DNA of 64,000 bases from Anaerobutyricum hallii (GCF_900209925.1 NZ_LT907978.1:1955001-2019000), one strand, 5' to 3'. Counted from the first letter of the stretch, positions 39,418-48,672 are shown. Program-made: numbers and translations. Notes: a model not told the origin generated them from the letters alone.

Positions 39418-40111
39418 ATTTTTTGCTATTGTTTTCTTCTTCCCATTCTTCCTTTCTCGTTTTTGATTGTATAACTGCCACGCCAACTACTATAATAAAT
39501 CCAATGATTATTTCAAGACCTATTGCAATACTTTCCCCAATACTCATACCTTGAAATATATTCATTCTTTCCTTTGATGCTATTGGAAATACCACCCACA
39601 AGAATCCTACAGCCGCTTCTATTCCCTGTATCCATTTATTTGAATTACGCAACCTTCTTTCTGGCATTTTTTTATCAAGATAACACATACAGAAAAAAAC
39701 TACTGCTGCCAAGATCCAGTAAATTATATTTATTCTATTAATAGAAGGCCATTTTTCAGATAATTGAAATGGCAGCATGAGCAATTCCAAGCTCACAAAT
39801 TCGAGAATATAGATTACTGCCTGTACTCCATAAAGCTGTTTTTCATCAAGGGAGGCAAGTAACATTTTTTCTGTCTCTTTTTTATATTCTTTTTCCTGTA
39901 TTTTTTCTCCCGCAAAGAATTCGCCAATACTTATATTCAATTCTTTGCAAAGAGATTCTATAATTCCTACATCTGGTATAGAGCGTCCATTTTCCCACTT
40001 TGAAACCGCCCGGTCTGTTACTCCTAATTTTTCTGCCAGTTCTTTTTGTGTCAAATTTAGATTCTTTCGATTTTGTGCTATGAACCTTCCTACTTTTATT
40101 GGCTCAACCAT
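39410..40111 (-). CDS. XRE-family HTH regulator fused to membrane domain
   Basis: The 233-residue reading from the ATG at 40111 (MVEPIKVGRFIAQNRK) follows GGGAG. The N-terminal HTH_3 domain (LTQKELAEKLGVTDRAVSKWENGRSIPDV, about 1-65) is followed by about four hydrophobic segments (residues 95-215) and a charged tail. This architecture is common in Clostridia and suggests a regulator tethered to or sensing the membrane. The target is unknown. Confidence 0.88.
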   Translation of the reverse strand: MVEPIKVGRFIAQNRKNLNLTQKELAEKLGVTDRAVSKWENGRSIPDVGIIESLCKELNISIGEFFAGEKIQEKEYKKETEKMLLASLDEKQLYGVQAVIYILEFVSLELLMLPFQLSEKWPSINRINIIYWILAAVVFFCMCYLDKKMPERRLRNSNKWIQGIEAAVGFLWVVFPIASKERMNIFQGMSIGESIAIGLEIIIGFIIVVGVAVIQSKTRKEEWEEENNSKKSD

Positions 40112-40239
40112 ATTTTCACGCTCCCATAAAATGATAGTATTTATTTCCAAATTTATATTTAGAAACCTGTTTTCGATATAAATATCCTAACACATTTATA
40201 GGAAAATCGCACTCTACTATCAGTTGAATCCTAATTTGC

Positions 40240-40301
40240 ACAGCAAATGATTTAACTATTTTGATTTTTTCTTCGGGTAAATATTTCCTTCTCTTGGACA
40301 T
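40240..40301 (-). pseudogene. Truncated IS3-family transposase OrfA fragment
   Basis: About 20 residues, MSKRRKYLPEEKIKIVKSF, match the start of IS3/IS150-type OrfA helix-turn-helix proteins. The reading then loses similarity and runs into unrelated DNA. No OrfB is present. Confidence 0.6.
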
Positions 40302-40355
40302 AAAAAAATCCTCCTAAAGTAGATTTGGTTATTTGCCTTGTCTACTTTAGGGGGA
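40240..40355 (-). mobile_element. IS3-family (IS150-like) end remnant
   Basis: CCCCCTAAAGTAGACA at 40339-40354 (minus strand) resembles an IS150-group terminal repeat, followed by a CTACTTTAGG inverse at the ribosome-binding site and the OrfA fragment. Only one end survives, an abortive or decayed insertion. Confidence 0.5.
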
Positions 40356-40402
40356 TTATATCCGTATCCTCCGGAGAACTTTCTTAAACTCTTAAATAAT
40401 TA

Positions 40403-42439
40403 TTATTTTACTGTCACTTTACATTTAACTGTCTTACTTCCAGACTGCACAGTAATCACAGCGTTACCCTTTTTCTTTGCTTTTACAACACCCTTTGAAG
40501 TAACCGTCACAATCTTTTTATTGCTGGATTTATATTTCAATTTCTGAAGACTTGTCAATGGTGCTACCGCTGCTTTTAATGTTACTGTCTGATTCTTTTT
40601 CAGTTTCAGATTCTTAGACATTCCTGTGATTTTTGCAGTTTTTACTGCGGCTTTCTGAACAGTAATTGTAATTTTTTTCTTTAATCCACTCTTTAAAATT
40701 ATGGTAATTGTTGTTTTACCCTTTTTTCGTCCTGCTACAAGAGTACAGGTTCCATTAGGCTTTCCAGAAACTTTTACAACTTTTGTATTACCAGACTTCC
40801 AGGATGCTACAGAATCTCCATTTGCAAGACCGCTAACTTTCAGGACAGTTGTTTTCTGTTTTATTTTTAACGGAAGCTTTGCTGCATTTACTTTCATTGT
40901 TGCTGCAAGCTTCTTTCCATTGTTTCTCGTCTCTTTATATCCGCACACATTACAAGTACGAATCTGTACTTCCGGTGAAAAAACAGTAGCATCCTTTATT
41001 GTTTGCCAGGAAGAAAATTGATGCGCTCCGATTCGTACTACTTTTTTTGTTTCGCCGCATCTCCTGCATTTCAGATTCTGTAACCCTTCTTCCTTACACG
41101 TTGCTTTTTTCTCACTGACAACTTCCCAGTCATGTCCCTGTGCCGGCAGTGTTTCTTTTAATTGTATATAACCACAATCCTTACACTTCGTTACTCTTTC
41201 TCCAGGCTCCGTACATGAATTTGTATAAGTATATGTATAAGTTACAAAGGTATGTTTATGATCTGCTGTGTATTCGTAATAAACCGTTGCATTGTAAAAG
41301 TTGTTCTGATTCAATCCGGCAGCTATCCATTCTTCTCTTGTTCCAGTATATCTGATTGTTTTTATTGGTCTATAATCTGTAAAAATATTTTCACCGAGCG
41401 CTGCACTTTTAGGAAGTGTTATCGTCTCAAGACTTTTACATTCAGCAAATGCATGCTTTCCAATGCTGGAAACACCCTCATCTATCACAAGTTCTTTTAG
41501 ATTCTCGCAGCCATAAAATGCATACTCGCCAATTGTTTTTACTGTGCCCGGAATATTTAATGATGTCACTCCGTTACAACCCTGGAATGCACTGTTACCA
41601 ATAGTAGTAACATTCTCAGGCAATACAATGTTTTCCAAACTACTACAATGATAAAATGCTATTTTACCAATACTGGAAACTTTTGAAAAATCAAACTTTT
41701 TCAAACTTGTACACTCAAAAAAAGCCCCTTCCTGTATTAATAATTTTCCAGGTATATCTGCTTCGGTAAGCTTAGTACAATTCAAAAAAGCATAATTTCC
41801 AAGTAATGCCATATCTGATTCTTTTACTTTTACACTTCCAAGACTTGTACATCCCTCAAATGCATTCTTACTTACTGCAAGACTTCCTGTAAATTCTACA
41901 CTTTCAAGACCAGTACAATCTTTAAATACACATTCACCAAGCTGAAGCACTTTTTTACCAGCAGCATTTACTGCACCTGTTGCTGTGATACTTTTAATTT
42001 GCTTACATCCTTCAAAAGCAGAATTGCTAATCTTAGAAAGCACTCCCTTTATCGTAACAGTCTTAAGATTTGGGTAATTCATAAAATTTCTTTCTCCAAG
42101 AGTAGTAATTCCATCACCTATGATTACATCTGTAATCTGTTCTTTATAATAAAACCATGGTGACCAATCCGGAGTAGCTCCCGTTCCCTCAATTACAAGT
42201 TTTCCACTGTCATAGACACTCCATGTGATATCAGAATCATCAAGCTGATCCCTATACATAAGATTTCCATACTCTGAAGCTTCACTGCCCCCGCTCTTTT
42301 CTGTGTCACCTGACATAAGCTTCGTATTTACTATGTTACCCTGCTTTACATTCGCAAATACTGCTTCTCCTGGCGCTACAGCCAAAAGCATTGCTGCTGA
42401 TAAACTCACTGCCATCATCTGTTTTAGTTTTAGTCTCAT
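40403..42439 (-). CDS. Secreted BspA-type leucine-rich-repeat protein with Ig-like tail
   Basis: 678 residues from the ATG at 42439 after GGGAGG. A signal peptide (about 1-31, ending AVFA) is followed by a spacer, then about ten LRR_5 repeats (residues about 80-350: SAFEGCKQIKSI, YAFLNCTKLTEA, SAFQGCNGVTSL, YAFYGCENLKEL). A middle region has three CxxC-containing modules (CTEPGERVTKCKDCGY, ATCKEEGLQNLKCRRCG, RTCNVCGY). The C-terminal part has two Ig-like beta domains ending in SNKKIVTVTSKGVVKAKKKG. Likely an exported surface or matrix-binding protein. No LPxTG or SLH motif is seen. Confidence 0.9.
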   Translation of the reverse strand: MRLKLKQMMAVSLSAAMLLAVAPGEAVFANVKQGNIVNTKLMSGDTEKSGGSEASEYGNLMYRDQLDDSDITWSVYDSGKLVIEGTGATPDWSPWFYYKEQITDVIIGDGITTLGERNFMNYPNLKTVTIKGVLSKISNSAFEGCKQIKSITATGAVNAAGKKVLQLGECVFKDCTGLESVEFTGSLAVSKNAFEGCTSLGSVKVKESDMALLGNYAFLNCTKLTEADIPGKLLIQEGAFFECTSLKKFDFSKVSSIGKIAFYHCSSLENIVLPENVTTIGNSAFQGCNGVTSLNIPGTVKTIGEYAFYGCENLKELVIDEGVSSIGKHAFAECKSLETITLPKSAALGENIFTDYRPIKTIRYTGTREEWIAAGLNQNNFYNATVYYEYTADHKHTFVTYTYTYTNSCTEPGERVTKCKDCGYIQLKETLPAQGHDWEVVSEKKATCKEEGLQNLKCRRCGETKKVVRIGAHQFSSWQTIKDATVFSPEVQIRTCNVCGYKETRNNGKKLAATMKVNAAKLPLKIKQKTTVLKVSGLANGDSVASWKSGNTKVVKVSGKPNGTCTLVAGRKKGKTTITIILKSGLKKKITITVQKAAVKTAKITGMSKNLKLKKNQTVTLKAAVAPLTSLQKLKYKSSNKKIVTVTSKGVVKAKKKGNAVITVQSGSKTVKCKVTVK

Positions 42440-42530
42440 TTCTTTCCTCCCTGGATATATCAAAGATATCCTTTATTTTTTATATTTATTATATTATAAA
42501 TATAAATGTATTTCAATAATTTAACATGAC

Positions 42531-42750
42531 AATCCTGACCTGTAGATTTGGTGTAGACGAAAAAAGAAAAAATACCATATCCCATCTGCTCTGTAGTCGC
42601 TGTGTTTAAGATACTTGCTCGCATCTTAAACATGCTCCGAAGCCACATCTGGGATATGGTATTTTTTCTTTTTTCTGACTATGCTAAATCCACAGTTGGA
42701 CAACGTGGAATGTACCAGAAGGATATGACTTTCCGGGAAATTAAAGTCTA
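42531..42750 (+). repeat. Single-hairpin element, copy 3 (HP 42560-42674)
   Basis: The left terminal repeat AATCCTGACCTGTAG...GTAGACG (42531-42559) is followed by a hairpin with outer stem AAAAAAGAAAAAATACCAT and an inner stem around TTTAAGAT/ATCTTAAA. It ends before CTGACTATGCTAAATCC. The right flank to about 42750 matches the spacer sequence of copies 4 and 6 (TTTCCGGGAAATTAAAGTCTAA) and includes the last codon and stop of the flavoprotein gene. No inverted partner follows, so this is a solo half-element. Confidence 0.75.
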
Positions 42751-43280
42751 ATAGAATATCCCATATCATAGGCTTTTTTAAAAACACTTTGATTCTCGAC
42801 CAATCCAGCATCCATCACGTTTGCTGCATATATCTTTCCTGCAATCTTATATTCTTCCAGATGCTCTACAAAACCATTCAGATCACCAAGCGATCTTTCA
42901 ATAATGTCCTCACCCAAACCAGCCGATATAATGTAGTAAATCTCTTTTTTACCAAGATGCTGCCAGATAGGATAAGTACGGTCAATAAAGGTCTTCATCT
43001 GGGCACTGATTCCATAAAAATAAACCGGTGTAGCCAGTACAAGTACATCTGCTTTCTGAAACATTTTTAGTATCTCAGCCATATCATCTTTTAATACACA
43101 GGTGCCACCATTTCTCATACAGCCGTCACAGGCTCTGCAAAAACCTATATTCTGCTCCATGATGCGTACGAGTTCCACCTGATGTCCTTTTGCTTCTGCA
43201 CCTTTTTTAAACTGCTCACACAAGATTTGTGAATTTCCTTTTTTTCTTGGCGAACTTGAAATAATCAATACATTTTTCAT
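42741..43280 (-). CDS. Flavodoxin-fold iron-sulfur flavoprotein / NADPH-FMN reductase family
   Basis: 179 residues. FMN-phosphate loop SSSPRKKGNSQILCEQF at the N-terminus, Cys-rich insert GFCRACDGCMRNGGTCVLKDDM (about 48-69) typical of archaeal/clostridial Fe-S flavoproteins, and the ATPVYFYGISAQMKTFIDRTY FMN-binding motif. Probably an electron carrier or reductase. The last residue and TAA stop lie in the flank of the hairpin element, so the C-terminus may have been re-made by its insertion. The 43281-43519 region upstream shows no clear feature. Confidence 0.85.
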   Translation of the reverse strand: MKNVLIISSSPRKKGNSQILCEQFKKGAEAKGHQVELVRIMEQNIGFCRACDGCMRNGGTCVLKDDMAEILKMFQKADVLVLATPVYFYGISAQMKTFIDRTYPIWQHLGKKEIYYIISAGLGEDIIERSLGDLNGFVEHLEEYKIAGKIYAANVMDAGLVENQSVFKKAYDMGYSIRL

Positions 43281-43519
43281 TCGTTTTCCTTTCCTACATA
43301 CTGATTTACAAACTTTTTATAACTTATCTTTCCAGATACTATAGATTTGATACTACATTGATTGGATTCCCTCAATATAACTTACACCCATAAACCCACC
43401 TCTATATTTTCCATTCAAATATATTTTGATTATATCACGATTCCCTTAGATTGAATATCTATAATTTTTAATACTTTCCATAAAATAGAAAAGAAAACAT
43501 TCTACCTCTCTCAACCTAA

Positions 43520-44155
43520 AATCCTGATTTGTAGACTTAATGTAGACGAAAAAAGAAATAATACCATATCCCATCTGCTCTGTAGTCGCTGTGTTTAAAA
43601 TGCTCATCCGCATCTTAAACACGCTCCCAAGCCGCATCTGGGATATGGTATTATTTCTTTTTTCTGACTACTTTAAATCCACAGTTGATGAAAATGGGGA
43701 TTCTCCAAAAGATTATGAATTCTCGGGAAATTAAAGTCTAAAAGATTGACACATTTCTTCTGAAAGTTTCCATCTGAATAGAAATCGTAGACTTTTGGAG
43801 AATCTCCTCGTTTTTTAAGGAAAAAATGGAGCGTTTGGCGCAACGGAACAAAATCAAACTTATAAAAATTTTCTTTTCTTTAGATACCTTAATGCAATTC
43901 AGCAACATAGAACAATTTAAATGTCAGTCCTTTAGAAATTAATTTCCCGGAATGTCATAAGCTTCTGGTGTAGTCCATGTTATTAAACTGTAGATTTAGA
44001 ATAGTCAGAAAAAAGAAACAAATAATACATCCCAGATGCGGCTTGGGAGCGTATTTAAGATGCAGGTGAGCATCTTAAATACAGCGACTACAGAGCAGAT
44101 GGGATGTATTATTTGTTTCTTTTTTCGTCTATTACCAAATCTACAAATCAGGATT
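43520..44155. repeat. Two-hairpin composite element, copy 4 (HP1 43549-43663, HP2 44009-44125)
   Basis: Outer inverted repeats AATCCTGATTTGTAGA...TAGACG at 43520-43548 and 44126-44155. Both hairpins share the CATCTGCTCTGTAGTCGCTG...GCTCCCAAGCCGCATCTGGG core. The outer stems differ (GAAATAATACCATATCCC against GAAACAAATAATACATCCC), yet each pairs perfectly with its own partner arm. The inner stem of HP2 is GTATTTAAG/CTTAAATAC where HP1 has GTGTTTAAA-type pairing. The spacer ends form a roughly 95-bp inverted repeat (CTGACTA..TAAATC..ACAGTT, GGGAAATTAA). It also contains a truncated arm of the large hairpin of copy 5 (43815-43905). Confidence 0.82.
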
Positions 44156-44555
44156 TAAAAACTACCTCTCTTATAACATCATCCATCCAAATACATAACG
44201 GAGTGACAAAAAACCATATAATAAGAAATGGAATACAAATCTGCCCCCGGTAATTAAAAGGCACTTTTGAGTAATCCCATACATGAAGCTTCAAATAAAT
44301 ATTCACAATGACACCCGTTAAATATTCATAAGAAATAATAATAAGACTCCCCAGTATCATTTGCAAAAGAAAAGAGGGATGCCATTTTTTACCTTCATTT
44401 AATAATCCAATCGTATAAAAAGATAATCCCCCACAAATAATCATAGATATATGAGAATAACCCCGATATAGAATCTCAAAATTAAAATATACCATTCCTC
44501 CAAAACTAATAAGAAATAATGGCTGCACTATTTTTGTTATCACAAAATGTCTCAT
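44148..44555 (-). CDS. CmpB-type putative ABC-transporter permease-like membrane protein
   Basis: 135 residues with four hydrophobic segments and the family pattern YEYLTGVIVNIYLKLHVWDY followed by VPFNYRGQICIPFLIIWF. The function is unknown despite the Pfam-style name. The stop codon TGA comes from the terminal repeat of the adjoining hairpin element (AAATCCTGATT), so the native 3' end may have been replaced. Confidence 0.8.
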   Translation of the reverse strand: MRHFVITKIVQPLFLISFGGMVYFNFEILYRGYSHISMIICGGLSFYTIGLLNEGKKWHPSFLLQMILGSLIIISYEYLTGVIVNIYLKLHVWDYSKVPFNYRGQICIPFLIIWFFVTPLCIWMDDVIREVVFKS

Positions 44556-44556
44556 T

Positions 44557-44605
44557 CTCTGCCGCTCCTAAAACACAATTTTTATTGTGAATAGTATTGG
44601 CAGAG
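44557..44605 (-). promoter_or_regulatory. 5'-UTR hairpin of the CmpB-like gene
   Basis: CTCTGCC/GGCAGAG with inner CACAAT/ATTGTG. The 3' arm lies next to the start codon and the AGGAG sequence is inside the loop side, so folding could limit initiation. Confidence 0.4.
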
Positions 44606-45098
44606 TGGAATTTTCTATACGAAAAAAGAACAAATACTATATCCCATCTGCTCTGTAGTCGCTGTATTTAAGATGCTCATCCGCATCTTAAACACGCTCC
44701 CAAGCCGCATCTGGGATATAGTATTTGTTCTTTTTTCTGTCTAATTTAAATCCACAGTTAGCAACATGGACTGTGCTCCTTATTTTTTAATTCATTTGTA
44801 GAATTGATTAGACAGCCGCTGTAATAGAACTTTCTACTGAATTGTAAGGAAATTATGGTAAAGAAAAGAGAATTTTTATAAGTATTGCATTTTGTGACTT
44901 TGCGCTGTGGAATTTTGACTCTGAAAACTTCGGACTTGTTTTTCCGAAGTTTTCGTTTTTCGAGGCAAAATGAAACGTTTAGCGCAACGGAACAAAATCA
45001 AACTTATAAAAATTCTCTTTTCTTTAGAAACCTCAATCCAATTCAGTTAAGTAATCTCCCTTCAGCGGCGTCTGTTTCAACCCCTACAAATCAGGATT
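44606..45098. repeat. Two-hairpin composite element, copy 5 (HP1 44622-44736, HP2 44816-45068)
   Basis: HP1 is of the copy-4 type with outer stem GAACAAATACTATATCCC. HP2 is a large 253-nt hairpin with the same boundaries (CAGACG before, CTG after on its own strand). Its feet are CCGCTG/CAGCGG, a long arm AAAGAAAAGAGAATTTTTAT pairs across, and the apex is AAAACTTCGGA/TCCGAAGTTTT. The short spacer pairs as CTGTCTAAT/ATTAGACAG. The right outer repeat (45069-45097, CGTCTG...CTACAAATCAGGATT) ends exactly at the stop codon of the ABC ATPase gene. The left outer repeat is decayed. Confidence 0.78.
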
Positions 45099-45819
45099 AT
45101 AGTACTTTGGAAAGAAATTCCTGTGTTCTTGCTTCTTTCGGATTATCAAAGATATCCTCCGGTGTTCCCTGTTCAAGAATTCTTCCCTCATCCATAAACA
45201 TAACGCGGGTTCCAACTTCTTTTGCAAATCCCATCTCGTGGGTTACTACTGCCATTGTCATTCCCTGATCGGCAAGGTTTTTCATTACTTCTAAAACTTC
45301 TCCTACCATTTCAGGGTCAAGGGCGGATGTTGGTTCATCAAAGAGCATCATTTTCGGCTTCATCGCAAGAGAACGAACGATGGCAATTCTCTGTTTCTGT
45401 CCACCGGATAACTGTCCCGGATAAGCGTCTGCTTTTTCTTCTAAGTTAACTAATTTAAGAAGTCTAAGAGCTTCTTCTTTTGCTTCTTCTGGCTTCATTA
45501 ACTTCAGACGTACCGGTGCAAGTGTAATATTTTCCATGATTGTCTTATGTGGGAAAAGGTTGAAATGCTGAAATACCATTCCCATATGCTGACGAACTTT
45601 ATTAATGTCTGTTTTAGGATCTGTAATATCAATACCATCAAAGATAACCTGTCCGGATGTCGGACGCTCTAAGAGGTTCATACAGCGTAAAAATGTAGAC
45701 TTACCGGAACCGGATGGTCCAATGATAACTATTTTTTCACCAGGGGCGATATGTTCATTAATATCATTTAATACCTGATGACTTCCAAAAGATTTATATA
45801 AATTTTTAACGGATATCAC
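45097..45819 (-). CDS. Polar amino-acid ABC transporter, ATP-binding protein
   Basis: 240-residue GlnQ-type ATPase. Walker A is [15 protein letters not shown], the Q-loop region [13 protein letters not shown], the signature [17 protein letters not shown], Walker [14 protein letters not shown], and the H-loop [12 protein letters not shown]. It overlaps the permease gene by 14 bp. Energises import of the substrate bound by the protein encoded at 46694. Confidence 0.95.
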   Translation of the reverse strand: MISVKNLYKSFGSHQVLNDINEHIAPGEKIVIIGPSGSGKSTFLRCMNLLERPTSGQVIFDGIDITDPKTDINKVRQHMGMVFQHFNLFPHKTIMENITLAPVRLKLMKPEEAKEEALRLLKLVNLEEKADAYPGQLSGGQKQRIAIVRSLAMKPKMMLFDEPTSALDPEMVGEVLEVMKNLADQGMTMAVVTHEMGFAKEVGTRVMFMDEGRILEQGTPEDIFDNPKEARTQEFLSKVL

Positions 45820-46537
45820 TTTCTCTCAGTCTCCTTTCCAGTTTGCCCATAAGCCATGTAAAGAACATAACAATTACAAGATAAATAACCGCTACAATTA
45901 ATAACGGCAGCATTGCATCATAAGTTATACCACGTATAATATCCCCGCCTCTGGTTAACTCGTTAAGACCGATATAACCACAGATGGATGTTTCTTTTAA
46001 TAATGTGATCATTTCATTTACCAATGCCGGAAGACAGTTTTTGATTGCCTGTGGCATGATAATCTGTAACATGGTATCTGTATAGCCAAGTCCTAAGGAA
46101 CGTCCTGCTTCCATCTGTCCTTTATCAACAGACATGATACCTGAACGGAAAATTTCTGCAACATACGCCCCGGAGTTCACACCAAATGTGATAACCGCTA
46201 CCATAACTTTATTGTTAGAAGATGCTAAAACAATAAAGAACATGATCAATAACTGTACCATCGTTGGCGTACCACGAATAACTGTCAGATATACTCGACA
46301 GATCAGGTCTGCCAGCTTGATCAGAAAACTTCCAAAACCTTTGCTCTGATCTTCTTTCAGCTGATCGTGTGTTGTACGTATCACCGCAATGACTGCTCCA
46401 AGAACTAATCCCAGAATCAATGCAAGGAACGTTACTTCCAATGTTACTTTAAGACCATCTGTAATGTACTTCCAACGCTGATCTGCAATAAAGTCCAATA
46501 TAAACTTTGCTTTTATGCCTGAAAACCACTCACTCAA
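45806..46537 (-). CDS. Polar amino-acid ABC transporter, permease
   Basis: 243-residue HisM/GlnP-type inner-membrane subunit with about five membrane helices and the EAA loop [25 protein letters not shown]. Coupled to the ATPase gene by overlap. Confidence 0.94.
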   Translation of the reverse strand: MSEWFSGIKAKFILDFIADQRWKYITDGLKVTLEVTFLALILGLVLGAVIAVIRTTHDQLKEDQSKGFGSFLIKLADLICRVYLTVIRGTPTMVQLLIMFFIVLASSNNKVMVAVITFGVNSGAYVAEIFRSGIMSVDKGQMEAGRSLGLGYTDTMLQIIMPQAIKNCLPALVNEMITLLKETSICGYIGLNELTRGGDIIRGITYDAMLPLLIVAVIYLVIVMFFTWLMGKLERRLRESDIR

Positions 46538-46602
46538 AATCTCAACCTTCTCTTTCTTAAATATTCATTCGTATTTACCTGTTACTTTATAAAACAAAAG
46601 AG

Positions 46603-46626
46603 TACCCGGGACAACTGCCCCGGGTA
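46603..46626 (-). terminator. Intercistronic hairpin between binding-protein and permease genes
   Basis: TACCCGGG and CCCGGGTA around eight bases, then CTCTTTTG on the minus strand. Probably a partial terminator or stabilising hairpin that keeps binding-protein mRNA above that of the permease and ATPase. Confidence 0.7.
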
Positions 46627-46693
46627 TAGAAAGCGGTATACACTGCTTCCTGCTTTTTCATATCATAGCTACAATCTCCGTAACTACGTATAA

Positions 46694-47494
46694 TTATTTG
46701 ATGTATTTGTCAAGAATCTTCTGGATAGTTCCATCTTCTTTCAGCTCTTTTAATGCTCCGTTTACTGCGTTAAGTAAATCCGTATTGCCTTTCTGAATTG
46801 CTGCTGCATAATCTTCCTGAACATAATCTGTGTCAAGAATCTGTAAACCATCTGTTGTCTTTACAAAAGCTTTAGCTGGCTGGTTATCAATGATTACTGC
46901 ATCAATCTTACCGCTTGTAAGAGCCATAACTGCGTCAGCACCTTTGTTGTACTCTTCTACGTTTTCTTCGCCAAAGTCATCCTTTGCGTAGATGTCACCA
47001 GTTGTTGCTAACTGCACACCAATCTTTTTACCTTTTAAGTCATCAATAGACTTAATGGAAGAACCTTCTTTTACGATAACGGACTGAATACCTGTTGCAT
47101 AACTGTCAGTGAAGTCAACAGACTGCTTTCTCTCATCTGTTACAGTCATACCTGCAAGACCTAAGTCTGCTTTACCGGACTGTACTGCTGTGATGATAGA
47201 GTTAAATTCCATATCCTGAATCTCCAACTTCAGTCCTAATTTATCTGCAATCGCTTTTGCGATGTCAGCATCAATACCAACAATATCATTACCCTCATAA
47301 GATTCATATGGTGGGAATGTCGCATTGGTTGCCATTGTTAAAACACCATCTTTTGCTGTCTTTACTGTAGCTGTTCCATTAGCAGAAGTACTGGATTCTG
47401 CTGACTTTTTGTCGTTGCTGCTACCGCATCCAGCTAACATGGATACAGACATAACAACTGCAAGCGCAACGGCTGCTAATTTTTTCATCTTCAT
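46694..47494 (-). CDS. Polar amino-acid ABC transporter, substrate-binding lipoprotein
   Basis: 266 residues. Signal peptide with lipobox SMLAGCGSS (lipidated Cys about 23), then a two-lobed SBP_bac_3 domain with TNATFPPYESYEG, VGIDADIAKAIADKLGL, DFTDSYATG, GKKIGVQLATTGD and AVIIDNQPAKAFV. The conserved ligand Arg/Asp pattern fits amino-acid binding, but the exact amino acid cannot be read from the sequence. Confidence 0.95.
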   Translation of the reverse strand: MKMKKLAAVALAVVMSVSMLAGCGSSNDKKSAESSTSANGTATVKTAKDGVLTMATNATFPPYESYEGNDIVGIDADIAKAIADKLGLKLEIQDMEFNSIITAVQSGKADLGLAGMTVTDERKQSVDFTDSYATGIQSVIVKEGSSIKSIDDLKGKKIGVQLATTGDIYAKDDFGEENVEEYNKGADAVMALTSGKIDAVIIDNQPAKAFVKTTDGLQILDTDYVQEDYAAAIQKGNTDLLNAVNGALKELKEDGTIQKILDKYIK

Positions 47495-47533
47495 TTTTCT
47501 CTCTCCTTTGTTTCATTTCATTACAAGTTTTTC

Positions 47534-47578
47534 TAAAAAAATTTGCGTATTGCAAGAAAGCTACGCAAAGCTTTCTTC
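47534..47578 (-). promoter_or_regulatory. Possible attenuator upstream of the amino-acid importer
   Basis: On the minus strand AAGAAAGCT and AGCTTTCTT can pair. Alternatively TTGCGTA (in the loop of that hairpin) pairs with TACGCAA, followed by ATTTTTTT like a terminator. The two folds exclude each other. A 29-codon open frame (47650 to 47561) rich in Leu, Phe, Trp and Tyr ends inside the first hairpin. Promoter-like boxes within this region make the leader-peptide reading uncertain. Confidence 0.35.
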
Positions 47579-47694
47579 TAAATATAAAAAATACCACAAA
47601 CCGAATAAAAACACAAGTGCTTCCTGCATATTCTTTGAATAAATATTCATCAAACTTACTTTGAATTAATAAAATGAACATGTACTATGCATTT

Positions 47695-48672
47695 TTATAC
47701 TTTTCTTCGGATATCCGGAAGCTGCGCTAATACAATCGCAATAAACATAAGTACACAGCCGATCAATTCTCTTGTTGTAAGAACCTGATGCAGGAATACA
47801 TATCCTGAAAGTGCAGAAAATACAGATTCCAAACTTAAAATAAGTGCTGCTACTGTTGGATTCAACCCCTTCTGTCCTACAATCTGCAAAGTATAACCTA
47901 CTCCGGTTGACATAATACCTGTATAAAGAATCGGTCCTGCCGCACTTAAAATCATTGCTATGCTCGGATTTTCAAATAGAAGCATGAACACAGCACCAAG
48001 TATCCCACCGGTAAGGAACTGGATACAGGACATTTTTACACCATCTACAAATGGATTATAATGATCGATTGCAAGAATCTGGCCTGCATACAAGACCGAA
48101 CAGCATAAAATAAGTGCATCTCCTCTTTGTATCGTCAATTTCTGTGTAATACATAAAAAATATAATCCTGCTAATGCAATGACTACACTGATCCATGTAA
48201 GAATTCCGCAATATTTCTTAAAGAACAAACCGATAAGCGGTACGATAATGATATAAAATGTTGTGATAAATCCAGCTTTTCCTACTGTCGTATACTGAAT
48301 TCCTGTCTGCTGAAAACAGTTGGCAAAAAACAGAAAAATACCACAGACAATGCCGCCTTCTATAAGCTGTTTGTTTTTCCAACTTAGTCTTTGTTTCTCC
48401 TCCGTCTCTATATGAAGAATATTCTCAGAATTCACTACATCTGCACTTTCATTCTGACTTTTTTTCCGGATACCGTCAAGTACTATAATAACCGGGATCA
48501 AAAACAAACCACCGATTACAGAGCGCAGGCAAATAAATGTAAATGGCCCGATATAATCCATACTTACACTTTGTGCCACAAAAGCCGCACCCCAGATCAT
48601 GGCTGTCAGAAACAGAAAAAATGTATTTCGCAATTTATGTGTCTTCACTTGCGCTTTCATTTGTGCTTTCAT
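47695..48672 (-). CDS. EamA/DMT-family transporter
   Basis: 325 residues, about ten membrane helices in two EamA repeats (FLFLTAMIWGAAFVAQSVSM at the start; ILYTGIMSTGVGYTLQIVGQ, AALILSLESVFSALSG in the second). A hydrophilic insert lies at about residues 70-95. Probably exports a metabolite or amino acid. The substrate is unknown. Divergent from argH. Confidence 0.9.
   Translation of the reverse strand: MKAQMKAQVKTHKLRNTFFLFLTAMIWGAAFVAQSVSMDYIGPFTFICLRSVIGGLFLIPVIIVLDGIRKKSQNESADVVNSENILHIETEEKQRLSWKNKQLIEGGIVCGIFLFFANCFQQTGIQYTTVGKAGFITTFYIIIVPLIGLFFKKYCGILTWISVVIALAGLYFLCITQKLTIQRGDALILCCSVLYAGQILAIDHYNPFVDGVKMSCIQFLTGGILGAVFMLLFENPSIAMILSAAGPILYTGIMSTGVGYTLQIVGQKGLNPTVAALILSLESVFSALSGYVFLHQVLTTRELIGCVLMFIAIVLAQLPDIRRKV

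Noticed and set aside
43520-44155. Integron attC sites or CRISPR-like repeats for the hairpin cluster
   Set aside because: No integrase, no cas genes and no regular spacing. The repeats are long hairpins in inverted pairs rather than direct repeats with unique spacers.
42531-45098. Retron or DGR non-coding RNA
   Set aside because: No reverse transcriptase gene anywhere in the window, and copies are dispersed rather than linked to one enzyme.
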